A stretch of DNA of 64,000 nucleotides from Theocolax elegans (GCA_026168455.1 CM047431.1:46007466-46071465), one strand, 5' to 3'; positions 50,154 through 60,775 are shown, counted from the first letter of the stretch. The notes: generated from the letters alone by a model not told the origin. Translations and numbers: made by a program.

Positions 50154-50532
50154 GGGGATGTCGGAATTAGAAAATGATCATTAATATTTTTTTATAAACA
50201 AAAGAATAAATTTTTGAAAAAATGCTGAACGCCATTCCCTTTAGCATGTTTTAAACAATATACTCAAATTTTTTCAGATTTGTAAATTTGTAATTTAATT
50301 CTAATTTTTGCGTTGAAAATTCATACTATTTTAGATAAATAGTTACCGACCGAAAATTGTTTATTCAAATTATTAACAAATTTATTTTTTCTGAAAAAAT
50401 CAAAACGTCATGCCCTCACTTTCATTTAAAACCACACATATGAATTTTTTCAGATTTTTAAATCGACATTGCCAATGTAATTTTTACGTTGAAAGGTGTA
50501 GATCCCTGTAACTTGGGTCAAAGTTCTTCGAA
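50154..50532. mobile_element. TTAA MITE family 1, copy 2
   Basis: Starts GGGGATGTCGGAATTAG and carries the internal landmarks GAACGCCATTCCC, CATGCCCTCAC and GAAAGGTGTAGATCCCTG. The termini and the TTAA (50533-50536 on the right only) have decayed. Confidence 0.75.
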
Positions 50533-50536
50533 TTAA

Positions 50537-52755
50537 CATAGTATATCTTATTGAATATACGGACAATTAAATATTTGTTTATAACTAATTTCTATTCTAT
50601 GGTTTTATTTGTTATATATATATATATATCTATTTTCTTATTTCAATAAAACTTTATTTATATTATAATATATCTACATATTTAAAATATATAGCTTCAA
50701 CAAATATTTTGTAGATTCAAGTAAATTTGTTTCTCGGTAATTTCTCGGAATTAAAATGATTAGCGATACGAATTACTGAGTACCAAATCTCCTTAATCAT
50801 ATAGCGTGGATAATATGAAAACGATATGCTTAGAGTGAGAGAGAAAGAAATAAAACGATAAAGAAGGAACGTGCTAACCAAGCGATATATTACGATCGCA
50901 ACGCAGTATGCAGTACCTATGTAGCTCCAACTCCACGACAAAAAAAGGTCGAGAGTAAAATTTACTTTAGTCTCTTGAGTAAACGTTTCGATTACAAATT
51001 CAAATAATCTTTGTACTGTAAGTAAATTTTACTATAAAAATTCGGAAGCAAAAATTTTGATATTTACTTATATATGTATGTCAGTATCATTATAAACTCT
51101 GTATAGTAATAGTAAGTCGCAGTAAACTTTTGAATCTTTTATATAAATCGAGATTTGTAGAATCATGTGTGCGTTTTGTCACATCACGTATTTTAAATAC
51201 TCTACTGTAACCTTCGGTAAGCTATGATTGCTTTATATAGACGACACTATAAATATTGTATGAAATCGACAAGATTTTTTTTTAACAAAGTCTATTATTT
51301 TTTTGTACGACTCGTCATTAAATACAAAAAATAATTGACTTTGTTAAAGAAAGTCTTGACAAGATATACATTTTGTAAACTGTGTTGTAGAACTAAATTT
51401 AATTATGGAAATATTTAGACTTAAGATATTACGGATACGAATTACAATTGTCTTGTAATGACTAATTTAATTTGTACCGTTTAATACAAAATAATGTAAC
51501 GCTGTATTGAATGGTATATGCAGTTAATTTATTAAAATAAATACAATACGATACTTTATCCTTTTGATGCGTAATTAATTAAACAATTTTATAAACTTCT
51601 GAAATTTGTTAGAGTGAAAAAATCACTCGAACCTGAATAATGAATATATTGTTTCAGTGGAAATTAAAAAAAAATTATTAATTTTTGGATCGAGATAGTT
51701 AAAGTTGTGGTTATGTTCGTAATAATAATGCTCCCTTTAACAGATTGATAGTTAACAATCGATTAGTATAGAATAATCTGATTCGATACCGAGTTATTCA
51801 GTGATCTCTCTAAATGAGTAATTTATTTCACTCAAACATAATTGCAATTTTATGTAAATATTGTCCTGAAATCACAAGGTTAAGCTAAACCTTAATTGCC
51901 CAAGAGTTGTAGTAATATCTATTTTTTTTATGAAATTAAACATATACATTTAACATTCACTTTAACGTTTTAAATATTATACTTTAGTATATTTAACTGA
52001 AAAAAAACTGTTTAAGAGTAGAGATAGTTTGAGAAAATATAAAATCTCTGGCATATTTCTACAGTAAAACTTTTTTCGATAATTAAGTACAACAAGATAA
52101 AATCATTTTAACCAAATCTATGCAGAAAATGTCTTAAAATAGTGTTTTCAATTTTTTCCATCAGAAAAGATATTTTTTAAAAATTAAGTGTTTTATAAAA
52201 AATAATACGTTTTAAACAATTTATATTTTTTAATAAATTATATTCGTTTTTAGATAAATAAAAAACTGTTTAAATAAAAAAATCGCTGCCTATTAATTGG
52301 CATGTAACTTCCTCAAATTAACATTTCGATCCTATACGTAATGTATTACTCCAATATAGTATTATTAGAGTATTTAAAAGAAAATGTTATAACATTTCGA
52401 AAAATATTATTCTTTTCTGAGTAAAACTTATGTAGCTAGTAATTTGCGTTATTAATTGTAAATTAAATTAAAAAAAGTGTTTTCATTAACTGGCATAGAA
52501 AATTTTAAATGTCATCAATAAAAAAATAAAAATTAAATTGTTTACTTGTCTTTAAATATTTAAAAACATTTTTTTCCAAAAATATGGCTACTACTTTATA
52601 AGTAAACAAAATTTTAATAAAATTACATTTTAAATTATAATTTTTTTCTCAAAAATTAATAAATAAATTTGTATAACATAATGTTATTATATGTTCTATT
52701 CCACGGTTTTTTAATATATTTGATGAATTATTTTCAGAGATATGAGCAATCAAAC
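50537..52755. other. intronic stretch with one hairpin
   Basis: A stem-loop lies at 51266-51364 (CAAGATTTTTTTTTAACAAAG / CTTTGTTAAAGAAAGTCTTG). Otherwise very AT-rich DNA without features. Confidence 0.5.
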
Positions 52756-53170
52756 ATTTTGTACACGGAAAGAAAAGGTTTCGTTATAGCAGCTAAACCC
52801 CTTTTGTTGCAATCGGTTTTGTCGTGATGCAAAAAAAAATTTGCTATGCTAACTAAAAGTATTTCTGTACGAACAAATGCATTTAGTTGTGAGGACAAAA
52901 GTGATTTGCTGCATGCATTTTGTTATTGTACCTATATACTTAGTTGCCCAATCTATTTACTTTGGTTGTGAGAACCAAAGGACGTACCGCAGTGCCAACT
53001 AAACGAGTATGGCCAACAAAATATTTGGTTGACACACCTAAACTCTTCTCAAAAAAATCGATTTGTTCTCACAACTATAACTTTAGTTGAGGCATATTCA
53101 TACAAATACTTTGGTTGTGACAACCAAAGTTGTGGTTGTTTCAACTAAAGATTTCTTTCCATGTACAAAA
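52756..53170. mobile_element. inverted-repeat MITE with internal ACCAAAG palindromes
   Basis: The ends ATTTTGTACACGGAAAGAAA and (inverted) ATTTTGTACATGGAAAGAAA match. The right half holds several CTTTGGTTGT..ACCAAAG palindromes. No target duplication determined. Confidence 0.75.
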
Positions 53171-53655
53171 TTATATAATGCTTAATAACTTAGGTAATAA
53201 TACATATTTTGAGCTAAAAAACAATAGGGATCGAAACTACCAAAAAGACTATTCTTTCCCAAAATTTCAAGTGGATTGAATATATAATTACTTGAAATTT
53301 TTGCAGTTTATGACTATTATGAGGTTCCTTCATTATACATTTTTACAGCACACTTGACTGTTTAATTTTCAAAATATAAAATATATTAAAAAAATACATT
53401 CTTTTAAATAACAAAAAAACTAATAGAGATAATTTGTCAATCCAAAATTGAGCAGATAGAATAACCAAAGTCTTTTCTGGAATTCGGAAAATAAAAAGCA
53501 AGCTGTTGGAGCAATTACTTCAAAAGTATTGATACAAAAAATATATGAATCCAAAATATTTTCTATGCATAACTTTAGATGATTTTGTTTTGTTGAAATT
53601 TTCCAAAAAAGTATATATTTTTATTACAAATATGCTACAAAAGTTTTAGATCATT

Positions 53656-53994
53656 GAGGAGGTACCAAAGTCAAATTTAATCGCTTCTACCTTATCAACC
53701 GAGTTAAAAAAACAATTAAATTATTATATTAATAAAGTACATGATAGTATTTGAAAAAATATGAGAAGACGCGGTTCTGTTTACAAACAATTAATTTCTG
53801 TACAAAATATCAGACTAAAATATACACACACTTTTGTAAGACCCTTTACCAAAAATGTTGATTATGTTATACTCGTTTTTTTCATAAGGGATTGAATCGT
53901 AAACTAGTTTAATGTATTTATCGACCTTGGTCGATAAGGATTAATATAGGTTAATAAAGCAATAAATTCAAATAAAATAGTCGATGTCACCCCG
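53656..53994. mobile_element. TTAA MITE family 3, copy 2 (degenerate)
   Basis: The left GAGGAGGTACCAAAGTCAAA and right GTCGATGTCACCCCG ends match family 3. The internal CTTTACCAAAAATGTTGAT matches the centre of the other copies. The flanking TTAA is degraded. It ends 142 bases before exon D. Confidence 0.65.
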
Positions 53995-54136
53995 TTTAGA
54001 TGAAAATAAACAAAAAACAATATCGTTCGATCCCGCTCGTACATCCTTAAAACATTTAGTAATTAGTAGTTATCACTTCCTTTGCCCTTTAAAGTAATAA
54101 TAGAGAGTCTGACCCGTGATGTATTTGGTGTAATAG

Positions 54137-54384
54137 GCGAGAATGCAGCGGCACGAGTTCCTGCCTGCCAAGGAGCAGCAGCATCGACAGCGTCGCCGAA
54201 TGGAGTCTCTTTGGCGGTGGTATCGGAAGCGTTTCCTCGACGACAGACACCCTCGCTCACATTCACACCGAACATCCGGTACCGAGGAGAAGTCCAAGTC
54301 CTTTGCTCGGATCTAGGGCCGAACGGCTTAGTCTCGTTTCCCCGAGTATCGGAAGGAGGGTCAAAGGTCATAGAGCCGTACTCG
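54137..54384 (+). CDS. internal exon D of the host gene
   Basis: A 248-base GC-rich exon between the acceptor TTTGGTGTAATAG (ending 54136) and the donor GTGAGT (from 54385). Entry phase 2 completes an Arg codon after PRRLSWE; exit is phase 1. The acceptor's pyrimidine tract is weak, and an in-frame alternative CAG at 54146-54148 would remove four residues. The peptide contains SSCLPRSSSIDSVAEW, a Gly-rich FGGGIGS, SSTTDTLAHIH, the proline-directed RRSPSPLL and RAERLSLVSPS. It is Ser/Arg/Pro-rich and likely disordered. No domain recognised; it could belong to a signalling, scaffold or channel tail, but I cannot say which. Reverse-strand frames here are shadows. Confidence 0.7.
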
Positions 54385-54941
54385 GTGAGTTTAAATTTCA
54401 CAGATTTTACGCTATTTTCATGTTACGTACAAATTTTCTTACACACAATCGGGCTTCTAAAGTAGAAGTATCGACAGTACGTTCTTTTCCGAAACATTAT
54501 GTTTAATATAAGTAGTCATCGTCGTCTACCAATCGCTAATCTGATATTTTATATTTTTTTTCTTTTTATATTTTTAAGTTTGTCTACACCTCTCGGGTAT
54601 GGGCGACAGACACTTTTAACTGTGTGTGCCCTTTTAATAGAAATCTCTTGCTTAACTTCGAAATTTATTTTAGCCTAAATATTGTACATGTATATAAGTA
54701 TCATTACGAATTAATCTATTCATCTTAAAAACATAAAAAGATTGTATCAAAGAGAAAATATATATACTATTACGTACACTATTATATTAAAATATACTAT
54801 TTTTTATATTTTTTATAATTTTCATTAGATTAAAATTATAACGATTGTCACAGAGTAGACAGAAAGCAGTAAATGTCAGCCCCTTTCAATCAGTATTTGT
54901 GAAAAAGTTCCCGATTTTACATTTAACAGTTCTTATTATAC

Positions 54942-56061
54942 CTAGTCGCCAATCACTCATTTTCGAATACTTTAATCATTATTTCAGTATAAAGATTGAA
55001 AACAAATCGACTTGCATAATAACATCGTATATAGCAAATGTATACCAAATAACGGTAAATTAAAAATTATTCGATCGAATACTTTTCGAATACGAGTAGC
55101 AATTTTTAATATACTTAAATTTTATATAATTGTAACTTTCATTTTTAAGAAGATTTTAACATTCATTGGCAAAACAATATAAAGAAGCAGAAATAAAAAG
55201 TATTCTGATAAAGTCTTTAATATATTTACGTTCTATCGTCGAAAATTTAATACAAAAGTTAAAAGTTGTGAGGTTTAGCGACATATTAAGTTTTAATTCT
55301 TTAGTGCCGAAACCAGTTGTATTTGCTACTTGTTTTAGTTCAGAATTCAAACTCAGTTGATTACCTAATTATAATAAAAAGGAATTAATTTCTTTAATTA
55401 AAAAATGTATCGAATACGCATCTCGATGACAATAAATTTAATGATAATACCTGCAATTCTTCTGGACATTATTCGCCTGTAACAAAAAAAAATCTGATAG
55501 AAAGGAAATATTACAAATAGAATTAGAACTTTCCTGGAAGTTTCTGTATTTCTCAAATAAAACACAAGCTTATGTTCCTCAACAGTATTGTCAAAGATTA
55601 TTCTCGATAGGAGGCTTTATTTTGTCACCGAATAGATGTCGAATTATACTGATGAGATATATTTACAATGTTAATTAAACTAAAATGTAATAAAAACTAT
55701 CGATAAAAATACTCAATAATTGTAAAAACTATTCAACTATGTAATTCTATGAAACTTAGATAATCAATTTATTTGTTAAAATTATAAATATAATTCAAAT
55801 TTAAAAAAAACATAATCTTTGTTTATTCATTATTATGTTGCATTCTAAATGCTAAAAATATCAATATTGTTCTAGTGTAATTCAGATTAAGCATTTCAGA
55901 TTATGTTTCGAATATTTTTTATTTAGCGGTAGCTGGTATATATAAATATATATGTCATACACGATGTTGTTAAGCAAGTCGATTTGTTCTTTTAATCTTT
56001 ACACTCAAATAATGATAAAGTATTCGAAAATGACTGGTCGGCGACTACTTACCCAACCCTG
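54942..56061. mobile_element. hAT-like element, copy 1 (left end truncated)
   Basis: The right end TACTTACCCAACCCTG and the inward TTTAATCTTTACACTCAAAT are mirrored on the left from AGTCGCCAATCACTC (54943). About 15 terminal bases are missing on the left. Same family as 61111-61743. The short opposing frames inside are not convincing genes. Confidence 0.7.
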
Positions 56062-57353
56062 CTTTACAGTATTACAGTAAAAGATTTATTTTTACCTTCA
56101 AAACTATTTTTAATATCAACATTTAATATCCCTTAATACCTTTAACATCAATATAATATATGTCATTTTAAGCATTTTAAGAAAAACATACAAATATTAC
56201 AATCGGCTTATTTCAAAATCTTTCATAATATAAAATGCGTCAGAGCCATTTTCTGTTTATGTTTTTCATATATTCACAGGATTCATCCAATTGAAAGTAA
56301 CTAAGAATACTTTTTAGATTTATTATAAAGATAATGTTTTATAATATTTTAAAATAATTTCAGTTTTATACAGAATTGGCCAAATAAAATTTTTATAAAA
56401 TTAATTAAATTACTTTTAGTGCTTTGGGCATTTTATCGGTAGGAAAAAAGACTTGGGTAGCAAGGGTGAAAATTAAAAAGAAATTTCCATGAACGGGATT
56501 TAAACCTTCACATATATTCGTATTTGTGAATAGATAAAAATTTGAACTTAGAAAATTTGTTCATCAATTAATGTTAATCAGTTAATATTTTTTCACCTTT
56601 AACCCAAACATTTTAAAGATGATGAGTATAATTTTGTAATTACCTTTTACTTTACACTTTTACCTTATAACATTAAAAATAATAGATTTTTCTATTTTTA
56701 TATCCGTCAATGTTTCTTTTTTTTTGTGATTATAGTGTGAATAAATAAAATTTGCCAATCACGAATAAACTTGAGAAAAATACCAAATACGACCTCATCG
56801 GACACGTACAATAAAAAAATTACCATGACCATAACGGATTACGGTAATGCGTACTTTTCATAGCCAAGTACCGTAATTTTATCCTTTTTCTCTTCTTCGT
56901 AAGTGAAAATAAAGTGACAAATCTGTTATAATTGTCGAATCAATGTTTCCACAATTGAAACAATTGATTTACCTGTACGTGTTTGTATTATATAATTATT
57001 AAAAACTGCGGCACAACAATTTTCTTAAGGAAGACTCGGACAACGTAGTACATACCTATAGGTAACGTGATGAAAGTAATTATATCAAGACGTTACAACA
57101 TGTTTATCAAAATAATTAACAAACGTTACTTTGTTTCTCCATTAAATGTATACACATATATTTCGATTGATTTTACAAAAATTTTGTACGGAGAAAAAAT
57201 TGCAGTAAATTATATATTACTGTGTTATCGAATAATCGTCAGACACACTTGATAAATTATTATTACTATTAAGAAAATTTAAAAAATTTATTTATATATG
57301 TTAAATTATACGCCGAAAATTGTAGTCGATTTTAATATACTAAGGGGATGTCG
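56062..57353. other. intronic stretch, nothing recognised
   Basis: AT-rich. A 61-codon frame at 57067 lacks support. Confidence 0.5.
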
Positions 57354-57730
57354 GACCCAGAAAATGGTCATTTTGTACTTTTTTTTATAAACAATTGAAT
57401 AAAGTTTCTAAAAAACGTCGAACGTCAAGCACTTGGGCATGTTTTAAATAATATACCCGAATTTTTCCAGATTTTTAAATCCATAATTTGTTCACGATGT
57501 TTGGGTTGGAAGATTATGCTTTTTTTGACTAACAATTACCGACCAAACATTGTTTACTCAATTATTATTTAAGTAATGTTTTTTCATTATAAATTCAAAA
57601 CGTCAAGCACTTTCTTATGTTTTCAGCTATCCGTATGAATTTTCTCAGATTTTTAATGCAATATTTTAAATATAATTTTTGGGTTGAAAGGTGTAGATTC
57701 CTGTAATTTTTCTACATCCCGGACATCCCG
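57354..57730. mobile_element. TTAA MITE family 1, copy 3
   Basis: Starts GGGGATGTCGGACCCAG and ends near ACATCCCGGACATCCCGG, with internal GAAAGGTGTAGATTCCTG. Left flank is CTAA rather than TTAA, so the site has mutated. Confidence 0.78.
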
Positions 57731-57864
57731 GCGGGCAAAACGTCATAGTAAGTAATTCCAACTTCGACGCTCCTTGTTAATAAAATACATAGATCGAATT
57801 AATTTTTTTACAAGTACCTATCCTACTATTTACGGGGGTATTTTATCTCACTTACAAAAATTAA

Positions 57865-58312
57865 CGAGGTGTCAAAGCCAAATTTTATCCTCCCTGCCTT
57901 ATCGACCTCGAAAATCACATAAAATTAGTTATAATTAAAAAGGGAAGTGGGTTTACGTAAATCTAGGAGAACAATGCCCTTCCTTTATTAATGATCGATT
58001 TGTCTTTGAAATTTGATGGAAAAATATTGTCTAGTTTACGAGAAAACCCTTACCAAAAATCTTGACATGCTTTTTAATTAGACGAGCGTATAACCTCAAA
58101 TTGCACGAAATTCTTTTAGACTTTGGTAAGGGTTTTCTCGAAAACTAGTTAATATTTTTTATTCAAATTTTAAAGACATAGATTATTAACAAAGAAAGGG
58201 AACTGTTCTCCTAGATTTACATAAATTGACCACCTTTTTTAATCATAACTAATTTTATGTGACTTTTGAAGCTGGTAAGGTAGGGAAGATAAAACTTGAG
58301 TTCGGTACCCTC
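57865..58312. mobile_element. TTAA-flanked MITE, family 3, copy 3
   Basis: TTAA is at 57861-57864 and 58313-58316. The ends CGAGGTGTCAAAGCC and (inverted) GAGGGTACCGAACTC are followed by long inverted arms (CCTCCCTGCCTTA / TAAGGTAGGG; CGAGAAAACCCTTACCAAA / its complement). Confidence 0.85.
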
Positions 58313-58374
58313 TTAAGAATAAATGTTAAGTTTTACAGCTTTTTATGAAATTAATGATAATAATTAATGATAAT

Positions 58375-58394
58375 AATCAATCAATCAATCAATC
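58375..58394. repeat. (AATC)n microsatellite
   Basis: Five tandem units abutting the next foldback element. Confidence 0.85.
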
Positions 58395-58566
58395 TAACGA
58401 CTCTAAGAACTCCAAGTTGCTCGCTCGAAAAGGCACGACAATTCGCCGCGTATCAATCCCGAGGACAACATTATGAAGGCCACAAGCCGCCAAACATAAA
58501 CCAAAAGAAGAAGCAAATAAAATACTAAGTTATAAAATTGAAAATATTTTAATAAGAAAGAAAGAA

Positions 58567-58603
58567 ATCAGTGGGGCGCAGACGGTCCCTGCCCCAGACA
58601 CAC
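58567..58603 (-). ncRNA. hammerhead ribozyme, 5' half (incomplete)
   Basis: On the - strand this reads GTGTGTC (cleavage triplet GTC, complement of 58597-58599), then stem I TGGGGC, a 13-base loop, stem I GCCCCA and CTGAT, after which the core is lost. Its GTGTGT strand would pair with the CACAT strand at 58738-58742, which shows that both are parts of one ancestral ribozyme. Confidence 0.6.
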
Positions 58604-58683
58604 AAGACAATATTATTGAATCAAAATAATGATAAACTTAAAATTTTGGTATCGTAAGAACGAATGAACGGAGCCTATATAAG

Positions 58684-58745
58684 CAGGGACCGTCTGCGCC
58701 CCACTGATGAGTTCTGGCAGACGGTCCCAAGACGAAACACATGGA
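58684..58745 (+). ncRNA. hammerhead ribozyme, 3' half (incomplete)
   Basis: CTGATGA (58704-58710) is preceded by the stem I strand GCCCCA (58698-58703). It is followed by stem II, whose closing G58711 pairs with C58733, then GAAA (58734-58737) and a stem III strand CACAT. The partner strand with the cleavage triplet is absent upstream on this strand, so self-cleavage in cis is not expected. Confidence 0.65.
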
Positions 58746-58928
58746 CTTAAAATTTCTTTCTTTCTTTCTTATTAAAATATTTTCAATTATAACTTAGTAT
58801 TTTATTTGCTTCTTCTTTTGGTTTATGTCTGGCGGCTTGTGGCCTTCATAATGTTGTCCTCGGGATTGATACGCGGCGAATTGTCGTACCTTTTCGAGCG
58901 AGCAACTTGGAGTTCTTAGAGTCGTTAG

Positions 58929-59782
58929 ACGTTAGCTCAGCAAGACCGACAATATTCTATATTAATTTAAAAACTTTTGCCTGGGCGAGAAAAATTATAT
59001 TTTTAATGAGAATGATTTTATTAAATAAATAAAAAATACAACAATAGATATTTTATGAAGAAACCTGTAAAATAGTGTATTGTTATAGAGATATAATGCA
59101 CAATGTGATACCAAGATTGAACAATATCAATCGTTTGTAAGGAACGCTGCAAATAATAAAAATTGTTCGCGAGTGCAAAACTTGTGTAAGAATTGGTAAT
59201 AAAAAATCGTAATTACTAATTTTGACTTATGCATGGCGTGGTTCGCGTTCCCAATTTCACTGTACCAAAGTAGAAGCGTTCTAGCAATACGATTCCATAA
59301 AAAATGTAAGTCTATGTATTAGCTAATTTTGTTATCTTATATGAAAAGACCAATATTCTATTATTATTAATTCGTTACGTAAAAGATAAAAGTTAAATAA
59401 CATTTCGCATAAAGTAATTGCAATTTTCATGATAATTGAATATACGATCGTAAATAAAGATATTTTAAATAACTGTTTAATATTGTTATTAACCAGAAAG
59501 GATCCCGTTCGATTAACACGTTATAAATGTAAATGATGGCTAACATTTCTAGCACGGTAATTGCAGAATATATTATCAAAGCTTTAGAAAATTTCGCAAT
59601 TAATAGTATTTTTTTATCTCACTTGCGATTATTAATTGCATAGTTTTTGCGGAGAATTTTCGTTAGAGCACCCCCAAAAAGAGCAAGGTAGGTGTGTACT
59701 TGTAAAAAATGAATTCGATCTATACTTGTCAGGTATAATCGTCAAAGTTGGAGTTACCTACTGCACACTGCGGAGCATTTTT
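58929..59782. other. stretch between ribozyme elements
   Basis: No gene supported. A possible 21-base micro-exon of the host gene lies at 59667-59687 and is discussed as a finding. Confidence 0.45.
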
Positions 59783-59909
59783 CATTTTTTTTTTTAAATA
59801 AAATTTATCGGGCTTTGCGAACCAATATGCTTTATTAAGCAAGGTTTTTACTCTTCGTCCACTATGGTTGGTGGAAGTTCTAGAGTAAACCTTTGAAATT
59901 TATAAAATT

Positions 59910-59978
59910 GGCGTTTCGACCACAGCACTCTAGCTTTGGTCTCCTCAGTAAGGAGCTAGAGGCCTTCCTTAGACGCCC
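59910..59978 (-). ncRNA. hammerhead self-cleaving ribozyme 1
   Basis: The sequence is the same as in ribozyme 2. Stem III is GGCG/CGCC, the cleavage triplet is GUC (complement of 59972-59974), stem I is UAAGGA/UCCUUA with an 11-base loop, then CUGAGGA, stem II GACCA/UGGUC and GAAA. All invariant core positions are present. Strand order is that of a type III hammerhead. Confidence 0.88.
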
Positions 59979-60296
59979 GTCGCAGATAGAAAGCGACGAC
60001 AAATGAAAGAAGTGCGGCTATATATATGCCTTGTTATCGACTGTTTCTCTAACGGGTAGAGAGAACAGTCGTATCCTCCTGGTGGTAAGAACTCCCGCCA
60101 ACCAAGAGCGCGACGTTTTTCACCCGAAGTCGCGAGTTTTAAGAAAAAACAAAAAATTAAACGTTCGCTACAGGTTATTTCAAAATAAAATTTATCGGGC
60201 TTTGCGAACCAATATGCTTTATTAAGCAAGGTTTTTACTCTTCGTCCACTATGGTTGGTGGAAGTTCCAGAGTAAACCTTTGAAATTTATAAAATT

Positions 60297-60365
60297 GGCG
60301 TTTCGACCACAGCACTCTAGCTTTGGTCTCCTCAGTAAGGAGCTAGAGGCCTTCCTTAGACGCCC
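60297..60365 (-). ncRNA. hammerhead self-cleaving ribozyme 2
   Basis: Intact core and three stems as in ribozyme 1. Predicted cleavage is between complements of 60359 and 60358. Together with ribozyme 1 (cut between 59972 and 59971) it would release a 387-base RNA from a - strand transcript. A TATATATAG box lies about 40 bases upstream on the same strand (complement of about 60404-60416). Confidence 0.88.
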
Positions 60366-60541
60366 GTCGCAGATAGAAAGCGACGACAAATGAAAGAAGT
60401 GCGGCTATATATATGCCTTGTTATCGACTGTTTCTCTAACGGGTAGAGAGAACAGTCGTATCCTCCTGGTGGTAAGAACTCCCACCAACCAAGAGCGCGA
60501 CGTTTTTCACCCTTCATTTGTCGTCGCTTTCTATCTGCGAC

Positions 60542-60610
60542 GGGCGTCTAAGGAAGGCCTCTAGCTCCTTACTGAGGAGACCAAAGCTAGAGTGCTGTGG
60601 TCGAAACGCC
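60542..60610 (+). ncRNA. hammerhead self-cleaving ribozyme 3 (inverted copy)
   Basis: Stem III GGCG (60543-60546) pairs with CGCC (60607-60610). The triplet GTC ends at 60548 (predicted cleavage after it). Stem I is TAAGGA (60549-60554) with TCCTTA (60566-60571). CTGAGGA is 60572-60578, stem II is GACCA (60579-60583) with TGGTC (60598-60602), and GAAA is 60603-60606. Every conserved core base is present. The unit's promoter half is missing here. Confidence 0.9.
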
Positions 60611-60775
60611 AATTTTATAAATTTCAAAGGTTTACTCTGGGACTTCCACCAACCATAGTGGACGAAGAGTAAAAACCTTGCTTAATAAAGCATATTGGTT
60701 CGCAAAGCCCGATAAATTTTATTTTGAAATAACCTGTAGCGAACATTTAATTTTTTGTTTTTTCATTTTTTTTTT

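Larger units (their letters stand above)
13732..54136 (+). other. giant 40.4-kb intron C-D
   Basis: Bounded by the GTGAGT donor of exon C and the TAATAG acceptor of exon D, with compatible phases (2 to 2). I found no further exon that would keep phase, although a short one could hide. The interior is a succession of DNA-transposon remnants, foldbacks, satellite arrays and one LINE. All LINE proteins are antisense to the host gene. Confidence 0.6.
58394..58928. mobile_element. 535-bp foldback element carrying a split hammerhead ribozyme
   Basis: The ends CTAACGACTCTAAGAACTCC and its complement begin inverted arms of about 170 bases (58394-58566 and 58756-58928) that are nearly identical. The centre holds a second inverted pair, GCGCAGACGGTCCCTGCC against GGCAGGGACCGTCTGCGC-type sequence, a TATATAAG box at about 58677, and hammerhead sequences described separately. 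No protein is encoded. It may be a remnant of a Penelope-like or retrozyme terminal repeat in inverted arrangement. Confidence 0.8.
59796..60763. mobile_element. retrozyme / Penelope-like repeat cluster: two tandem 386/387-bp units plus one inverted
   Basis: Units 1 and 2 run in the - orientation with a period of 386-387 bases (AAATAAAATTTATCGGGC starts at 59796 and 60182). Unit 3 is inverted, truncated and begins abruptly at about 60513. The three copies differ at only a few positions, for example GGTGGAAGTTCT versus GGTGGAAGTTCC, so the cluster is recent. In - orientation each full unit has a TATATATAG box, then the hammerhead, then an AATAAA signal about 75 bases beyond it. CATTTTTTTTTT occurs at both outer edges (59783-59794 and 60764-60775) and may be the target duplication. 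No reverse transcriptase is present, so it depends on proteins supplied elsewhere. Confidence 0.85.

Noticed and set aside
54063..54401. 112-codon frame antisense to exon D
   Set aside because: The splice sites and the phase match to exon C support the + strand; the reverse frame is a shadow of GC-rich coding sequence.
60031..60225. Open frames on both strands in the ribozyme repeat cluster
   Set aside because: They are short, overlap structured RNA motifs, and are not conserved as frames between the three near-identical copies.
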